Shown piece after piece: positions 6,341-12,998 of a DNA stretch of 13,961 nucleotides. The notes under the pieces were generated by a model. That model searched no databases. It saw only the letters and a list, made by a program, of their open reading frames with translations, and was not told the origin of the DNA. Every line of letters starts with the position of its first letter. The first letter of the stretch is position 1. Made by a program: the position numbers and the translations under genes. The stretch lies in contig DKQD01000116.1 of assembly GCA_002474345.1 (NCBI GenBank), forward strand, positions 29,545 through 43,505, read 5' to 3'. This stretch comes from Bacteriovoracaceae bacterium UBA7317. GTDB lineage: Bacteria; Bdellovibrionota; Bacteriovoracia; Bacteriovoracales; Bacteriovoracaceae.

Positions 6341-6813
6341 TTGGAAAAATGACGGGTCTATTTATCCTCTTTAGCAGTATTTTATTAAGTATTCTTATGA
6401 CGTCTAACCTGTCCTTTTTTTTTGATATTCCATCTTTCCTTATTGTCATGACTCCGCTTCTCATTCTTTTCTTTTTTAAGTTTATTAAAGAAGCGGAAAA
6501 AATGAATGGTATAACAAAAGGTAAAGAGGTATCTCATTGGGAACTAATTGGATCCACTTCTCTTCAACTTGGAGTTTTAGGTGCTTTTTTTGGCCTTATA
6601 ATCATGTTTAAAAGTTTAAATAACCCAAGTGCTATTGGGCCTGCCATGGCCATCACTCTTCTTTCCATGTTTTATTCTTTAATTGGTTTTTTGGTGTCTT
6701 TTTTTATGGGAAATTTCAAGGCAAGACCAACTTACTACTACATCGCCTTTCTTCAACTATTTTTTTTGATCAGCGCTTTTTATACTATAGGCCTGTCTTT
6801 TAAAAATAATTAA
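6337..6813 (+). CDS. MotA/ExbB-like small membrane protein 4 (five-helix type)
   Basis: 158 residues and closest in pattern to protein 2. Helices lie at about 6-22, 33-49, 68-91, 105-124 and 131-153. It carries FFDIPS (28-33), VSHWELIG (65-72), QLGVLGAFFGLIIM (77-90) and NNPSAIGPAMAITLLSMFY (95-113), the best MotA TM3-TM4 match of the four. The cytoplasmic loop between TM2 and TM3 is about 18 residues. A strong GGGAGG (6324-6329) inside gene 3 precedes its ATG, and its start overlaps the stop of gene 3 (ATGA, 6337-6340). It is the last gene of the array: the next gene is convergent, with only 12 bases between stop codons. No MotB, ExbD or TolR homolog follows. Confidence 0.85.
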   Translation: MIGKMTGLFILFSSILLSILMTSNLSFFFDIPSFLIVMTPLLILFFFKFIKEAEKMNGITKGKEVSHWELIGSTSLQLGVLGAFFGLIIMFKSLNNPSAIGPAMAITLLSMFYSLIGFLVSFFMGNFKARPTYYYIAFLQLFFLISAFYTIGLSFKNN

Positions 6814-6829
6814 GTTCTAAGGTAATTAT
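6806..6829. repeat. AT-only inverted repeat between convergent genes
   Basis: ATAATTA (6806-6812) and TAATTAT (6823-6829) surround a 10-base loop and cover the stop codons of both convergent genes. It is the only dyad between them and may help 3'-end formation, but the stem has no G-C pair and no T-run follows. Confidence 0.25.
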
Positions 6830-7623
6830 CCAGACATTATATTTCTTGAATTTAAAAAGTGAGTAAACCACGGGAAATGTCTTTGCATGAAGACAATAAA
6901 CTTACCATGACCAGTTATAATGACTTCTTTTTTTCCCTTTAGAATCGCCTTTTTCATTTGTAAGGTGGCGCTTTTTGTATCCATAATGATCCAGTCAGGA
7001 GCTGGGTCTTTAGCATCGGCCTTATACTGACCTTTATTATTCACAAGCCTAATTTGAGATTCCACAAGGCCTGGGCAAATAAGAGTGCATTTAACACCGA
7101 ATTTTTTCATTTCAAAAAAGAGGCCCTCAGAAAGGGCCTTCACGGCAAACTTACTCATGCAATAGGGAGTCAGTTTGGGGCTTGAGATATAAGAGGCAAC
7201 ACTTCCCAAAAGGGCCAGGTGACCTTTTGATTGAATCAAATGATCTTTAAAAAAATAAAAAGTACGGAGGACTCCAAAAACATTAGTTTCAAACTGGTAT
7301 TTATAATCTTCAACTGTTAATTTACTCACATAACCTTGAACAGGTATGCCCGCGTTTGCAATGACAATTTTTAAGGTGAGGTTATTTTCATTTACAAAAT
7401 TCTGCACTTTTTGAAGGTCTTCATCCTTCGTGACATCACATATAAATGTTTCAACGCTAATTTTAGAATTGATTTTTAGGCACTTTTCTTTTACCTCATG
7501 GAGAAGCTCTTTTCTCCTCGCCAATAAAAGGAGAGAGTAAGAGCTTTCAGCAAAATGCATGGCCAAATGAGAGCCTATGCCTGAAGAGGCCCCCGTTATT
7601 AAAACGTATTCTTTTTCATTCAT
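6826..7623 (-). CDS. Short-chain dehydrogenase/reductase (classical SDR)
   Basis: A 265-residue NAD(P)-dependent oxidoreductase with a complete classical SDR signature (numbered from ATG 7623): TGASSGIG at 10-17 for cofactor binding, LARR ending at about 37 (Arg here favours NADP(H)), Asp63 in CDV, NAG at 90-92, Asn114, catalytic Ser141 with Tyr154-x-x-x-Lys158 (YCMSK), and CPG at 183-185. The C-terminal FIVFMQRHFPWFTHFL is amphipathic and may attach the enzyme to the membrane, as in lipid-acting SDRs. The GTG at 7632 would leave only about three bases after AGGA, so the ATG at 7623 is preferred. The gene is divergent from a methyltransferase-desaturase pair, which suggests lipid or fatty-acyl metabolism; the substrate cannot be told from sequence. 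Confidence 0.9.
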   Translation of the reverse strand: MNEKEYVLITGASSGIGSHLAMHFAESSYSLLLLARRKELLHEVKEKCLKINSKISVETFICDVTKDEDLQKVQNFVNENNLTLKIVIANAGIPVQGYVSKLTVEDYKYQFETNVFGVLRTFYFFKDHLIQSKGHLALLGSVASYISSPKLTPYCMSKFAVKALSEGLFFEMKKFGVKCTLICPGLVESQIRLVNNKGQYKADAKDPAPDWIIMDTKSATLQMKKAILKGKKEVIITGHGKFIVFMQRHFPWFTHFLNSRNIMSG

Positions 7624-7677
7624 AATGATCACTCTTCCTTGGTTATAAAAAACTTTCTTTCAGCTTATCAGTTTAAA

Positions 7678-7712
7678 CCTTCAAAATATAAAGGAATCGC
7701 TCCTTTTTTCAA
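7678..7712 (-). promoter_or_regulatory. Promoter of the SDR gene with operator-like dyad in the spacer
   Basis: On the minus strand TTGAAA (7707-7712) and TATATT (7685-7690) each match the sigma70 consensus at five of six bases, with a 16-base spacer; transcription would begin near 7678, about 55 bases before the ATG. The inverted repeat AAAGGA-N5-TCCTTT (7690-7706) fills the spacer exactly, a common place for a repressor site. Confidence 0.55.
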
Positions 7713-7818
7713 TAAAAATTATTTAAAATTTACCGAGCTCCCTTATCAATTTTTCAGGGACAGGTGATAAAAAGCCTCTTTTATGGTTAAAGTTAACTGT
7801 TACTTAAGAGGTTTTTAT

Positions 7819-8391
7819 ATGGCATCTCCATTTGTAATACACAGCTTGACCTTTGGGGTTTTTTTCTCATTTTTGAGTTATGACCTCCTCTTTTATAAAT
7901 GGTACCAAAGAGGTGATGGAAAAGAGGATAAGCATACATCCACTCTTCTTCAAATGTTTCTTTCTTTAAACCTTATCTTTTCCTTTTTTTGCTTTTTCAA
8001 AGGGCTTCATTTCTCTCATGAAAGTCATGCGGTTTTAATGCTCCTAGGACTCATCCTTTGTCTTTGTGGTTTATATATACGTGTTTGGGCGATTAAAACC
8101 CTTAAGAGTATGTTTTCCTGGAAAATAAGCATTCAAAAAGACCACAAGCTAATTAAAAATGGTCCTTATAAACTGGTACGCCACCCAAGTTATTCTGGTG
8201 GGTTGTTGGCCATTTTCGGTTTTAACTTGGCACTTGGAGCATGGCCTGCTCTTATCCTTTTTATGATGACTTATTTGCCTGTCCTTCTGATAAGAGTCAA
8301 ATCAGAAGAATTGGTCTTAGGTCAATATTTTAAAAATGATTACGAGGAATATAAGAAAACGTCCTACTCCTTAATTCCTTTTCTTTTTTAA
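7819..8391 (+). CDS. Isoprenylcysteine carboxyl methyltransferase-like membrane protein
   Basis: 190 residues with several membrane helices (about 8-26, 43-62, 70-90, 128-158). The C-terminal half has the PEMT/ICMT-type methyltransferase core: NGPYKLVRHPSYSGGLL (114-130), with the R-H-P-x-Y-x-G motif that takes part in S-adenosylmethionine binding, then R159-x-x-x-EE (163-164), L-x-x-x-F-x-x-x-Y-x-x-Y and a hydrophobic end. In bacteria such proteins are annotated as isoprenylcysteine methyltransferase-like, but their acceptors (lipids, isoprenoids or small thiols) are mostly unknown. The ATG at 7819 with GAGG (7808-7811) is preferred to the in-frame ATG at 7783. It is followed after 21 bases by the desaturase gene on the same strand, a likely two-gene operon. 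Confidence 0.83.
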   Translation: MASPFVIHSLTFGVFFSFLSYDLLFYKWYQRGDGKEDKHTSTLLQMFLSLNLIFSFFCFFKGLHFSHESHAVLMLLGLILCLCGLYIRVWAIKTLKSMFSWKISIQKDHKLIKNGPYKLVRHPSYSGGLLAIFGFNLALGAWPALILFMMTYLPVLLIRVKSEELVLGQYFKNDYEEYKKTSYSLIPFLF

Positions 8392-8412
8392 CTAAAAATA
8401 ATTAAAAAAACT

Positions 8413-9468
8413 ATGAATGATTTAAAAAAAATAAGGCATAAGGTTGATATATCAAAGTATAAAAAAGATAGGACTCTTTTTATTCACTTTTTTATTCACC
8501 TTTTTATTTTCTTAGGTCTCATGAGCTTTGTCATGCTCTCTCCAGAGCTTCACTGGGCACTTTATTTTTTATTTATTATCGTGGTTGGAAATAGTATGCT
8601 CGTCATGTCTTTTGCGGCCCATGAAATGAGTCATGGTGGTGGAGGGCTCAAAAAAGGATGGACTTTAAAAACTCTCATCCATTTTGGATGGTTGGGCGGG
8701 GTGTTTACAACCGGAACAAATCAGACCGTTGCTCATAATAGACTTCATCATATCCACACCAATAAATTAAATGACCCTGATAGAAGAGTTCTTCAAAAAG
8801 AAGTATCTCCTTATGGGAAATGGGCCAGTCTTTTTTCTTTTTTTGTTCCAAGCCATCATTACCCTAAAATGACCTTTCTTTATGGCTTTGCTTTTCTGAT
8901 CTTTTCTTACCACAATAACCTTTTTTGGCAGACTCTTTTCAATTCAAAACAAATTTATGACCTTCGTTTAAGTGTTAAAGATAAGCTTAAAACCTCCCTT
9001 GAGTACTTTTCAAACCTTTTGGTTTATGGACTCTTTTGGTCTATGAGTGGCTTTAGTTTTAAAGGCCTGGCCTTTATAGGGTTTTCCTATTTTGTTGTGG
9101 CCTGGTTATCAGGGTTTTATATTATTACAAACCATTTAAATTGCAGTCTTTTAGATCAAGAGATGGATAGCTTTGAAAACACTTTGAAAACCACCGTATC
9201 GCTTGAAATACCAAAGTGGATTGATTTCCTCCACCTTTACTTTTCTCACCATGTTGAACACCACCTTTTCCCAGCAGCAAGTCACAAACTATTTCCCGAA
9301 TTAAGAGAGGCCCTTCTTAAAGATTTTAAGGATGAATATAAAATACTATCCTGGTCGAAGGCCATAAGACTTATTCTAGAAAGACCTATATTTTTAGTTG
9401 ATAAAGATACAATAGCTGACTGGGATGGGAAAAATATAAAAAGAGTTGCCTTTGTTAGAAAGGCATAA
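8413..9468 (+). CDS. Membrane fatty acid desaturase (di-iron, three His boxes)
   Basis: A 351-residue integral membrane desaturase or hydroxylase that introduces a double bond (or hydroxyl) into an acyl chain using oxygen and a di-iron centre. All three histidine boxes are present: HEMSH (70-74), HNRLHH (108-113, with an extra His115) and HHVEHH (279-284), plus NH at 240-241. Hydrophobic segments at about 22-41, 48-68, 155-168 and 202-238 fit two membrane-spanning hairpins. No cytochrome b5 or ferredoxin domain is fused, so electrons must come from a separate partner not seen here. No clear ribosome site precedes the ATG; translation may be coupled to the methyltransferase gene 21 bases upstream. 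A hairpin terminator overlaps its stop codon. The acyl substrate and bond position cannot be deduced. Confidence 0.92.
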   Translation: MNDLKKIRHKVDISKYKKDRTLFIHFFIHLFIFLGLMSFVMLSPELHWALYFLFIIVVGNSMLVMSFAAHEMSHGGGGLKKGWTLKTLIHFGWLGGVFTTGTNQTVAHNRLHHIHTNKLNDPDRRVLQKEVSPYGKWASLFSFFVPSHHYPKMTFLYGFAFLIFSYHNNLFWQTLFNSKQIYDLRLSVKDKLKTSLEYFSNLLVYGLFWSMSGFSFKGLAFIGFSYFVVAWLSGFYIITNHLNCSLLDQEMDSFENTLKTTVSLEIPKWIDFLHLYFSHHVEHHLFPAASHKLFPELREALLKDFKDEYKILSWSKAIRLILERPIFLVDKDTIADWDGKNIKRVAFVRKA

Positions 9469-9484
9469 AGATGCCTCTATTTTT
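9461..9484 (+). terminator. Intrinsic terminator of the methyltransferase-desaturase operon
   Basis: AGGCAT (9461-9466), a four-base loop, then ATGCCT (9471-9476), followed by CTATTTTT (9477-9484). The stem contains the end of the desaturase gene (TAA at 9466-9468). On the other strand the hairpin sits just past the stop of the convergent receiver gene but lacks a good T-run, so it may work poorly in that direction. Confidence 0.7.
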
Positions 9485-9854
9485 CGAGAACCTTTTTTAA
9501 AATATTAATTAAATGTTCTTGCTTAAACGGTTTTTTAAGATAATCGTTTTTAATATTTTCCTCATAAAATCCTTTAAAGCAGTCATATTTTTCAGGTTGA
9601 TCAGTAGACATCATAACAAAAGGAATTAAAAGCTCATTCCTTTTGATGTAATCGTAGACTGTTCCACCATTTCCATCTTTCATTCTATAGTCGCAGAGGA
9701 CAACTTCGATATCTTTTTCTTTTTCTAAGAGTTTTATGGCATTGTTTCCACAGTTTGCTTGAAGGATTTCAAAAGAATATTGAGCGCTTATGAAGTGGGC
9801 CAACAAAAACCTAATGGCATCTTCATCATCAACTATGAGAATTTTTTTATTCAA
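9477..9854 (-). CDS. Single-domain response regulator (CheY-like receiver), TTG start
   Basis: A 125-residue stand-alone receiver. Acidic Asp9-Asp10 in ILIVDDED, phospho-acceptor Asp55 in VVLCDYRM, Ser83 in FVMMST and Lys108 in YLKKPF are all in place, so phosphorylation should be possible. There is no output domain; the partner is probably another protein. The start is TTG (9852-9854): AGGAT (9861-9865) lies 6 bases upstream and the receiver fold begins at once, with no ATG nearby. It differs clearly in sequence from the receiver at 4560, so the two are not a recent duplication. The gene is convergent to the desaturase with 8 bases between stops, and 160 bases lie between it and the next upstream gene. 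No histidine kinase is visible. Confidence 0.9.
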   Translation of the reverse strand: MNKKILIVDDEDAIRFLLAHFISAQYSFEILQANCGNNAIKLLEKEKDIEVVLCDYRMKDGNGGTVYDYIKRNELLIPFVMMSTDQPEKYDCFKGFYEENIKNDYLKKPFKQEHLINILKKVLEK

Positions 9855-9875
9855 AACTTTATCCTAGAAAAGAAA

Positions 9876-9894
9876 AGAGATCATCTCTATTATA
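9876..9894 (-). promoter_or_regulatory. Putative -10 element and adjoining palindrome before the receiver gene
   Basis: On the minus strand a perfect TATAAT (9889-9894) is directly followed by the dyad AGAGAT-G-ATCTCT (9876-9888), which would cover the transcription start. No good -35 is found 16-18 bases upstream; the bases before the hexamer (TTGGA) only approximate an extended -10. The arrangement fits a promoter blocked by a start-site repressor, but this is inference. Confidence 0.4.
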
Positions 9895-10014
9895 TCCAAT
9901 TAAAATAAGGTTCATAGAAATGAGAATATTTACCTCTTCATTTTTCACTCAATATTAACAATTCATACAAATATCTAATTTAATCAGTTTTTGATATTTA
10001 TAAATTTTATTATT

Positions 10015-10998
10015 TCAGTTCTTTTTACTCAGAGCTTTAATAAGTTCATAAAGATAACCCTTCAATTCGGACCTTAATGATTTATATTCTTTTAGATCCT
10101 TCTGCTCCTTTTTTGGAATAAGGTCATGATAAGACCTAAACTTTTCTATATCTCTTAAAAGCCTTTGAATAGAGCTTATTTCAATTTTGACCCTTGACTC
10201 AAAATCTCTAATCCGCTTCCTTTTAAGAATATTTATTTTAGAGTTTGGCCTTTTTAAATCCATCTTTGAAAACTTCATGATAACAAAGCCTTTATAAAGC
10301 TTCGCTTTTTCTTCATATGATAATTTTTGAGGATCATAAGAATTATTCTTCAGTTTACTTTGAGCAAATTTACTTATTCTACCAATTCTAGGAAGTTTTT
10401 TGCTAAGCTTGCAAACTTTACCTGATAAAAGACCCCTTGAAATTGTCATGGAAAAATCTTTAATTGTTCTTCTGCTTGGAACCTTTTGAGAAACGAAAAG
10501 AAATTCTTTTTTAAGTTTTTTTCCTGAGCAATCATCACCATTAGCGCAAGCTACAGCTTCTAAAGCAAACCCAGCATTATCCATTCTATTAGAGACGTGA
10601 AAAGCAACAACCATAGCAATGGGAACGGGGGCGAGATAAATTCCTGGAATAGCAGCACCTAAGGCAAACATGACAGGCGCTCCTGACAAAATATGTCCCG
10701 CTGTAAGACTTCGTGTAATTCCATATATAATCCATAGTCCTCCGCCAAGAGTTCCTGAGGCCAGGCTTAAACCTCCATAGGTTCCTAAAATACCCTTTTT
10801 AAATCGTCCTTGGATTTTCTTTTTCTTTAATCCTTTTTTATCAAATTCATCAAAACAAGGTGAGGCCCTGAAAAAAGGGGACAGATAATTTTGATAAGTA
10901 ATGACTTCCTCTTTCTTTTTTGAGTAAGCCGCCACTGTATTAAAAAGAAGAAGACTGGCCAAAAAAATGAGCTTCAATTTGAAATTTAATTTTTTCAT
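10015..10998 (-). CDS. Exported protein of unknown function, tandem paralog 2
   Basis: 327 residues and not a family I recognise. A signal peptide (1 to about 26, ending in a TVAAYS-like site) is followed by SPFFRASPCFDEFD, a Lys cluster (GLKKKKI, 56-62), then a glycine-rich hydrophobic stretch (about 69-135) that could hold two membrane helices. Next come a CANGDDC element (Cys151, Cys157), a basic region with SQKVPSRRTI and Cys196, and a charged, probably helical C-terminal third ending in Lys. Cys48, 151, 157 and 196 match the paralog upstream. AGGT (11006-11009) precedes the ATG by 7 bases and lies just before the stop of the paralog, so the two genes are one transcription unit. No catalytic motif is visible. 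Confidence 0.82.
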   Translation of the reverse strand: MKKLNFKLKLIFLASLLLFNTVAAYSKKKEEVITYQNYLSPFFRASPCFDEFDKKGLKKKKIQGRFKKGILGTYGGLSLASGTLGGGLWIIYGITRSLTAGHILSGAPVMFALGAAIPGIYLAPVPIAMVVAFHVSNRMDNAGFALEAVACANGDDCSGKKLKKEFLFVSQKVPSRRTIKDFSMTISRGLLSGKVCKLSKKLPRIGRISKFAQSKLKNNSYDPQKLSYEEKAKLYKGFVIMKFSKMDLKRPNSKINILKRKRIRDFESRVKIEISSIQRLLRDIEKFRSYHDLIPKKEQKDLKEYKSLRSELKGYLYELIKALSKKN

Positions 10999-11010
10999 TG
11001 ACTGAACCTA

Positions 11011-11994
11011 TTATTTTTTCTTTTTCTCTAGGGTCAAAATAAGGTCATAAAGGTACTTTTTCATTTCAGACCTTACGCTCTCAAAATTCTTAAGATCCTT
11101 TTTATCGCCTTTAGGGACAACAGAATCGTATGACTTAAATTTTTCTATATCCCTTAAAATTCTTTGGATGGCACTAATTTCAATTCTCACCTTTGATTCA
11201 AATTCCTTTACTTTTTTATTCTGTCTTCTTTTAAAAAAAGAAGTCGGTTTTTTTAAATCCATTTTTGAAAGTTTAGCGATAAGAAACCCTTTATAGAGCT
11301 CTATCTTTTCTTTGTTTGTTAATTTCTGAGGGTCGTAGGAATTCTTTTTGAGTTTGCTCTGAGCAAACTTACTGATTTTTCCAATTCTAGGAAGCCTTTT
11401 ACTTAACTTGCAGACTTCTCCGGATAAAAGACCCCTGGCTATGGTCATGGAAAAATCCTGAATGGTTCTTCTGCTCGGTACTTTTTGAGAAACGAAAAGG
11501 AACTCTTTTTTAAGCTTTTTTCCAGTACAGTCATCACCATTAGCACAGGCAACGGCTTCTAAAACAAAACCGGCATTATCAAGCCTGTTCGCTACATGAA
11601 AAGCAACGGTCATGGCTATGGGAACTGGGGCCAGAAAATAAGCCGGTGCTATGGCACCAATGGCAAATAAAAAGGCCCCACCAATGAGTGCTCCACTGCC
11701 ACCCGCTTGGAGTGTCCCTACGACCCAAGCGCCACCAACAAGGGTTCCGCTGGCAAGACTTAGCCCTCCATAGGTTCCTAGGACACCTTTTTTAATCCGC
11801 CCTTTAATTTTTTTCTTCTTTAAACCCTTTTTGTCAAACTCATCAAAGCAAGCTGAGGCCCTGAAAAAAGGTGAGAGGTAACTATGATAAGTCATGACCT
11901 CTTCTGTCTTTTTAGAAAAGGCCACTTCTGAATTTAAAAGAAGAAGTGCTGCTAAAACAAAAAGCTTTGATTTCAAAAAAAATGATTTAGGCAT
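11011..11994 (-). CDS. Exported protein of unknown function, tandem paralog 1
   Basis: Also 327 residues, the twin of the next gene downstream. Signal peptide 1 to about 27; then SPFFRASACFDEFD, GLKKKKI, a Gly/Ala-rich hydrophobic segment (about 70-132), CANGDDC (Cys150, Cys156), SQKVPSRRTI, Cys195, FAQSKLK and a charged helical C-terminus ending EKKKK. Blocks 67-85 and 122-222 are almost the same as in the twin, whereas about residues 86-120 differ strongly, the twin having a more bulky hydrophobic stretch and this copy more Gly/Ala. GAGGTGG (11999-12005) gives a strong ribosome site 4 bases before the ATG. It follows the 12027-12896 gene by 32 bases, so all three form a probable operon. No known domain is recognised. 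Confidence 0.82.
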   Translation of the reverse strand: MPKSFFLKSKLFVLAALLLLNSEVAFSKKTEEVMTYHSYLSPFFRASACFDEFDKKGLKKKKIKGRIKKGVLGTYGGLSLASGTLVGGAWVVGTLQAGGSGALIGGAFLFAIGAIAPAYFLAPVPIAMTVAFHVANRLDNAGFVLEAVACANGDDCTGKKLKKEFLFVSQKVPSRRTIQDFSMTIARGLLSGEVCKLSKRLPRIGKISKFAQSKLKKNSYDPQKLTNKEKIELYKGFLIAKLSKMDLKKPTSFFKRRQNKKVKEFESKVRIEISAIQRILRDIEKFKSYDSVVPKGDKKDLKNFESVRSEMKKYLYDLILTLEKKKK

Positions 11995-12026
11995 GATTCC
12001 ACCTCTTCTAAAATTTTTTTCTTTAG

Positions 12027-12896
12027 TTATTTTCTCTTTTTCCAGTTTTTTGATTTCTTTTTAATTTCTTTCTTTTTCCTCTCCATTTCTTTATGAAACT
12101 TTTTAAAAGCATTTTTAATATCTACGCGGTTTAGTTGGTGCTTGATAAGTTTTGGTGGGTCACAGCCAGCTAAAACATCACTTGCATGATGCTTCAGCTC
12201 TTTAAAGTACTCTTTATAAGGTGCTTTGGCCCTTCTCACAAACTCGGCAACATCGGGGTCAAACTTTGCCATTTGTTTCATGCCCCTGGAGTCTAACTTG
12301 ATTTTACCTTTTTTATTACCAAGGCCTGGTATTTTAGTGGAAAGCCTATAGACATCCTTTCCTTCCGCCCAAACATCTTTAGGATCTTTATAAGGAAGGT
12401 AACCGGGCTTGTCTGTCCAGGCCTCAATAAAAGTCATTTCTCCCTTTTCATTAAAAGTGAATTCTTCATAGATGGGGCATTTAAGTCCATCGTAATCAAA
12501 AATAACGTGACATCTTCCCATAGGGTTCTTTTTAAAGAAACGGCAATCTAGCTTGTCATAAGCGGTTTTAAAAAGCTTTAAAAGGGTGTCCGTCCAAATC
12601 AAATTAGATTTTCCGTAACCCGTTAAAAGAAGCCAAGGTTCCCATTCCCATCTGACTACTTTTTCAGAGTAGTTGGGCTGAACCATAACGCTAACAGAAG
12701 TTTCCATCGTTCTAAAATATTTAATACTTTGCTCTACGTAGTATTTTGGTGGCTTTGTTGGTTTCACACAGCCAGCTTTTGCAGCATCTGTTCCGCAGGC
12801 CAAAACTTTTCCAAAGTTAATTGTTCCAGCAAAAGCATTGATTGAAATAAAGAAAAATATCAAAGATAAAAAGAGCGTTCGACTAAATATATTCAT
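12027..12896 (-). CDS. Cys-rich exported protein of unknown function, possibly NTF2-like
   Basis: 289 residues from ATG 12896, chosen because AGGAG (12903-12907) stands six bases upstream and a signal peptide (1-23, ending AFA) follows at once; the longer frame to 12923 would add residues before it. The mature protein has six cysteines (34, 43, 118, 129, 140, 245), likely forming disulfides. Residues about 52-165 suggest an NTF2/SnoaL-like alpha+beta barrel: an early helix, a Trp-rich segment (RWEWEPW, 83-88), then CHVIFDYDGLKC and EEFTFNEKGEMTFIEAW (144-160), which has the typical final-strand look. This fold call is inference. The C-terminus (265-289) is a highly basic Lys tail. It is first in a three-gene block with the 327-residue paralogs and is separated from chrA by a terminator. 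Confidence 0.8.
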   Translation of the reverse strand: MNIFSRTLFLSLIFFFISINAFAGTINFGKVLACGTDAAKAGCVKPTKPPKYYVEQSIKYFRTMETSVSVMVQPNYSEKVVRWEWEPWLLLTGYGKSNLIWTDTLLKLFKTAYDKLDCRFFKKNPMGRCHVIFDYDGLKCPIYEEFTFNEKGEMTFIEAWTDKPGYLPYKDPKDVWAEGKDVYRLSTKIPGLGNKKGKIKLDSRGMKQMAKFDPDVAEFVRRAKAPYKEYFKELKHHASDVLAGCDPPKLIKHQLNRVDIKNAFKKFHKEMERKKKEIKKKSKNWKKRK

Positions 12897-12948
12897 TTGA
12901 GTCTCCTTAAAATGGAACTTCAAATGATCTTACCCTATTTTAAATTTT

Positions 12949-12975
12949 AAAAAAAAAAAGATGATTAAAATCTTT
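12949..12975 (-). terminator. Intrinsic terminator-like hairpin after chrA
   Basis: On the minus strand AAAGAT (12970-12975), a 7-base loop and ATCTTT (12957-12962) are followed by continuing T residues to 12949, giving an 11-T run whose first three bases are in the stem. The stem is short and AT-rich, but the U-tract is excellent. It would stop chrA transcription before the next gene. Confidence 0.55.
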
Positions 12976-12998
12976 GGATCTGTGAACACTAGAGTAGT

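Larger units (their letters stand above)
10015..11994 (-). repeat. Tandem gene duplication (two units of about 984 bp)
   Basis: The units 10015-10998 and 11011-11994 encode equal-length paralogs separated by 12 bases. Sequence agreement is visible at both DNA and protein level outside the hydrophobic core. The duplication is direct and head-to-tail. Confidence 0.8.

Noticed and set aside
9969..9999. AAATATC...GATATTT dyad after the 10015 gene as terminator
   Set aside because: The stem is nearly all A-T with a 17-base loop and has no T-run in the transcribed direction.
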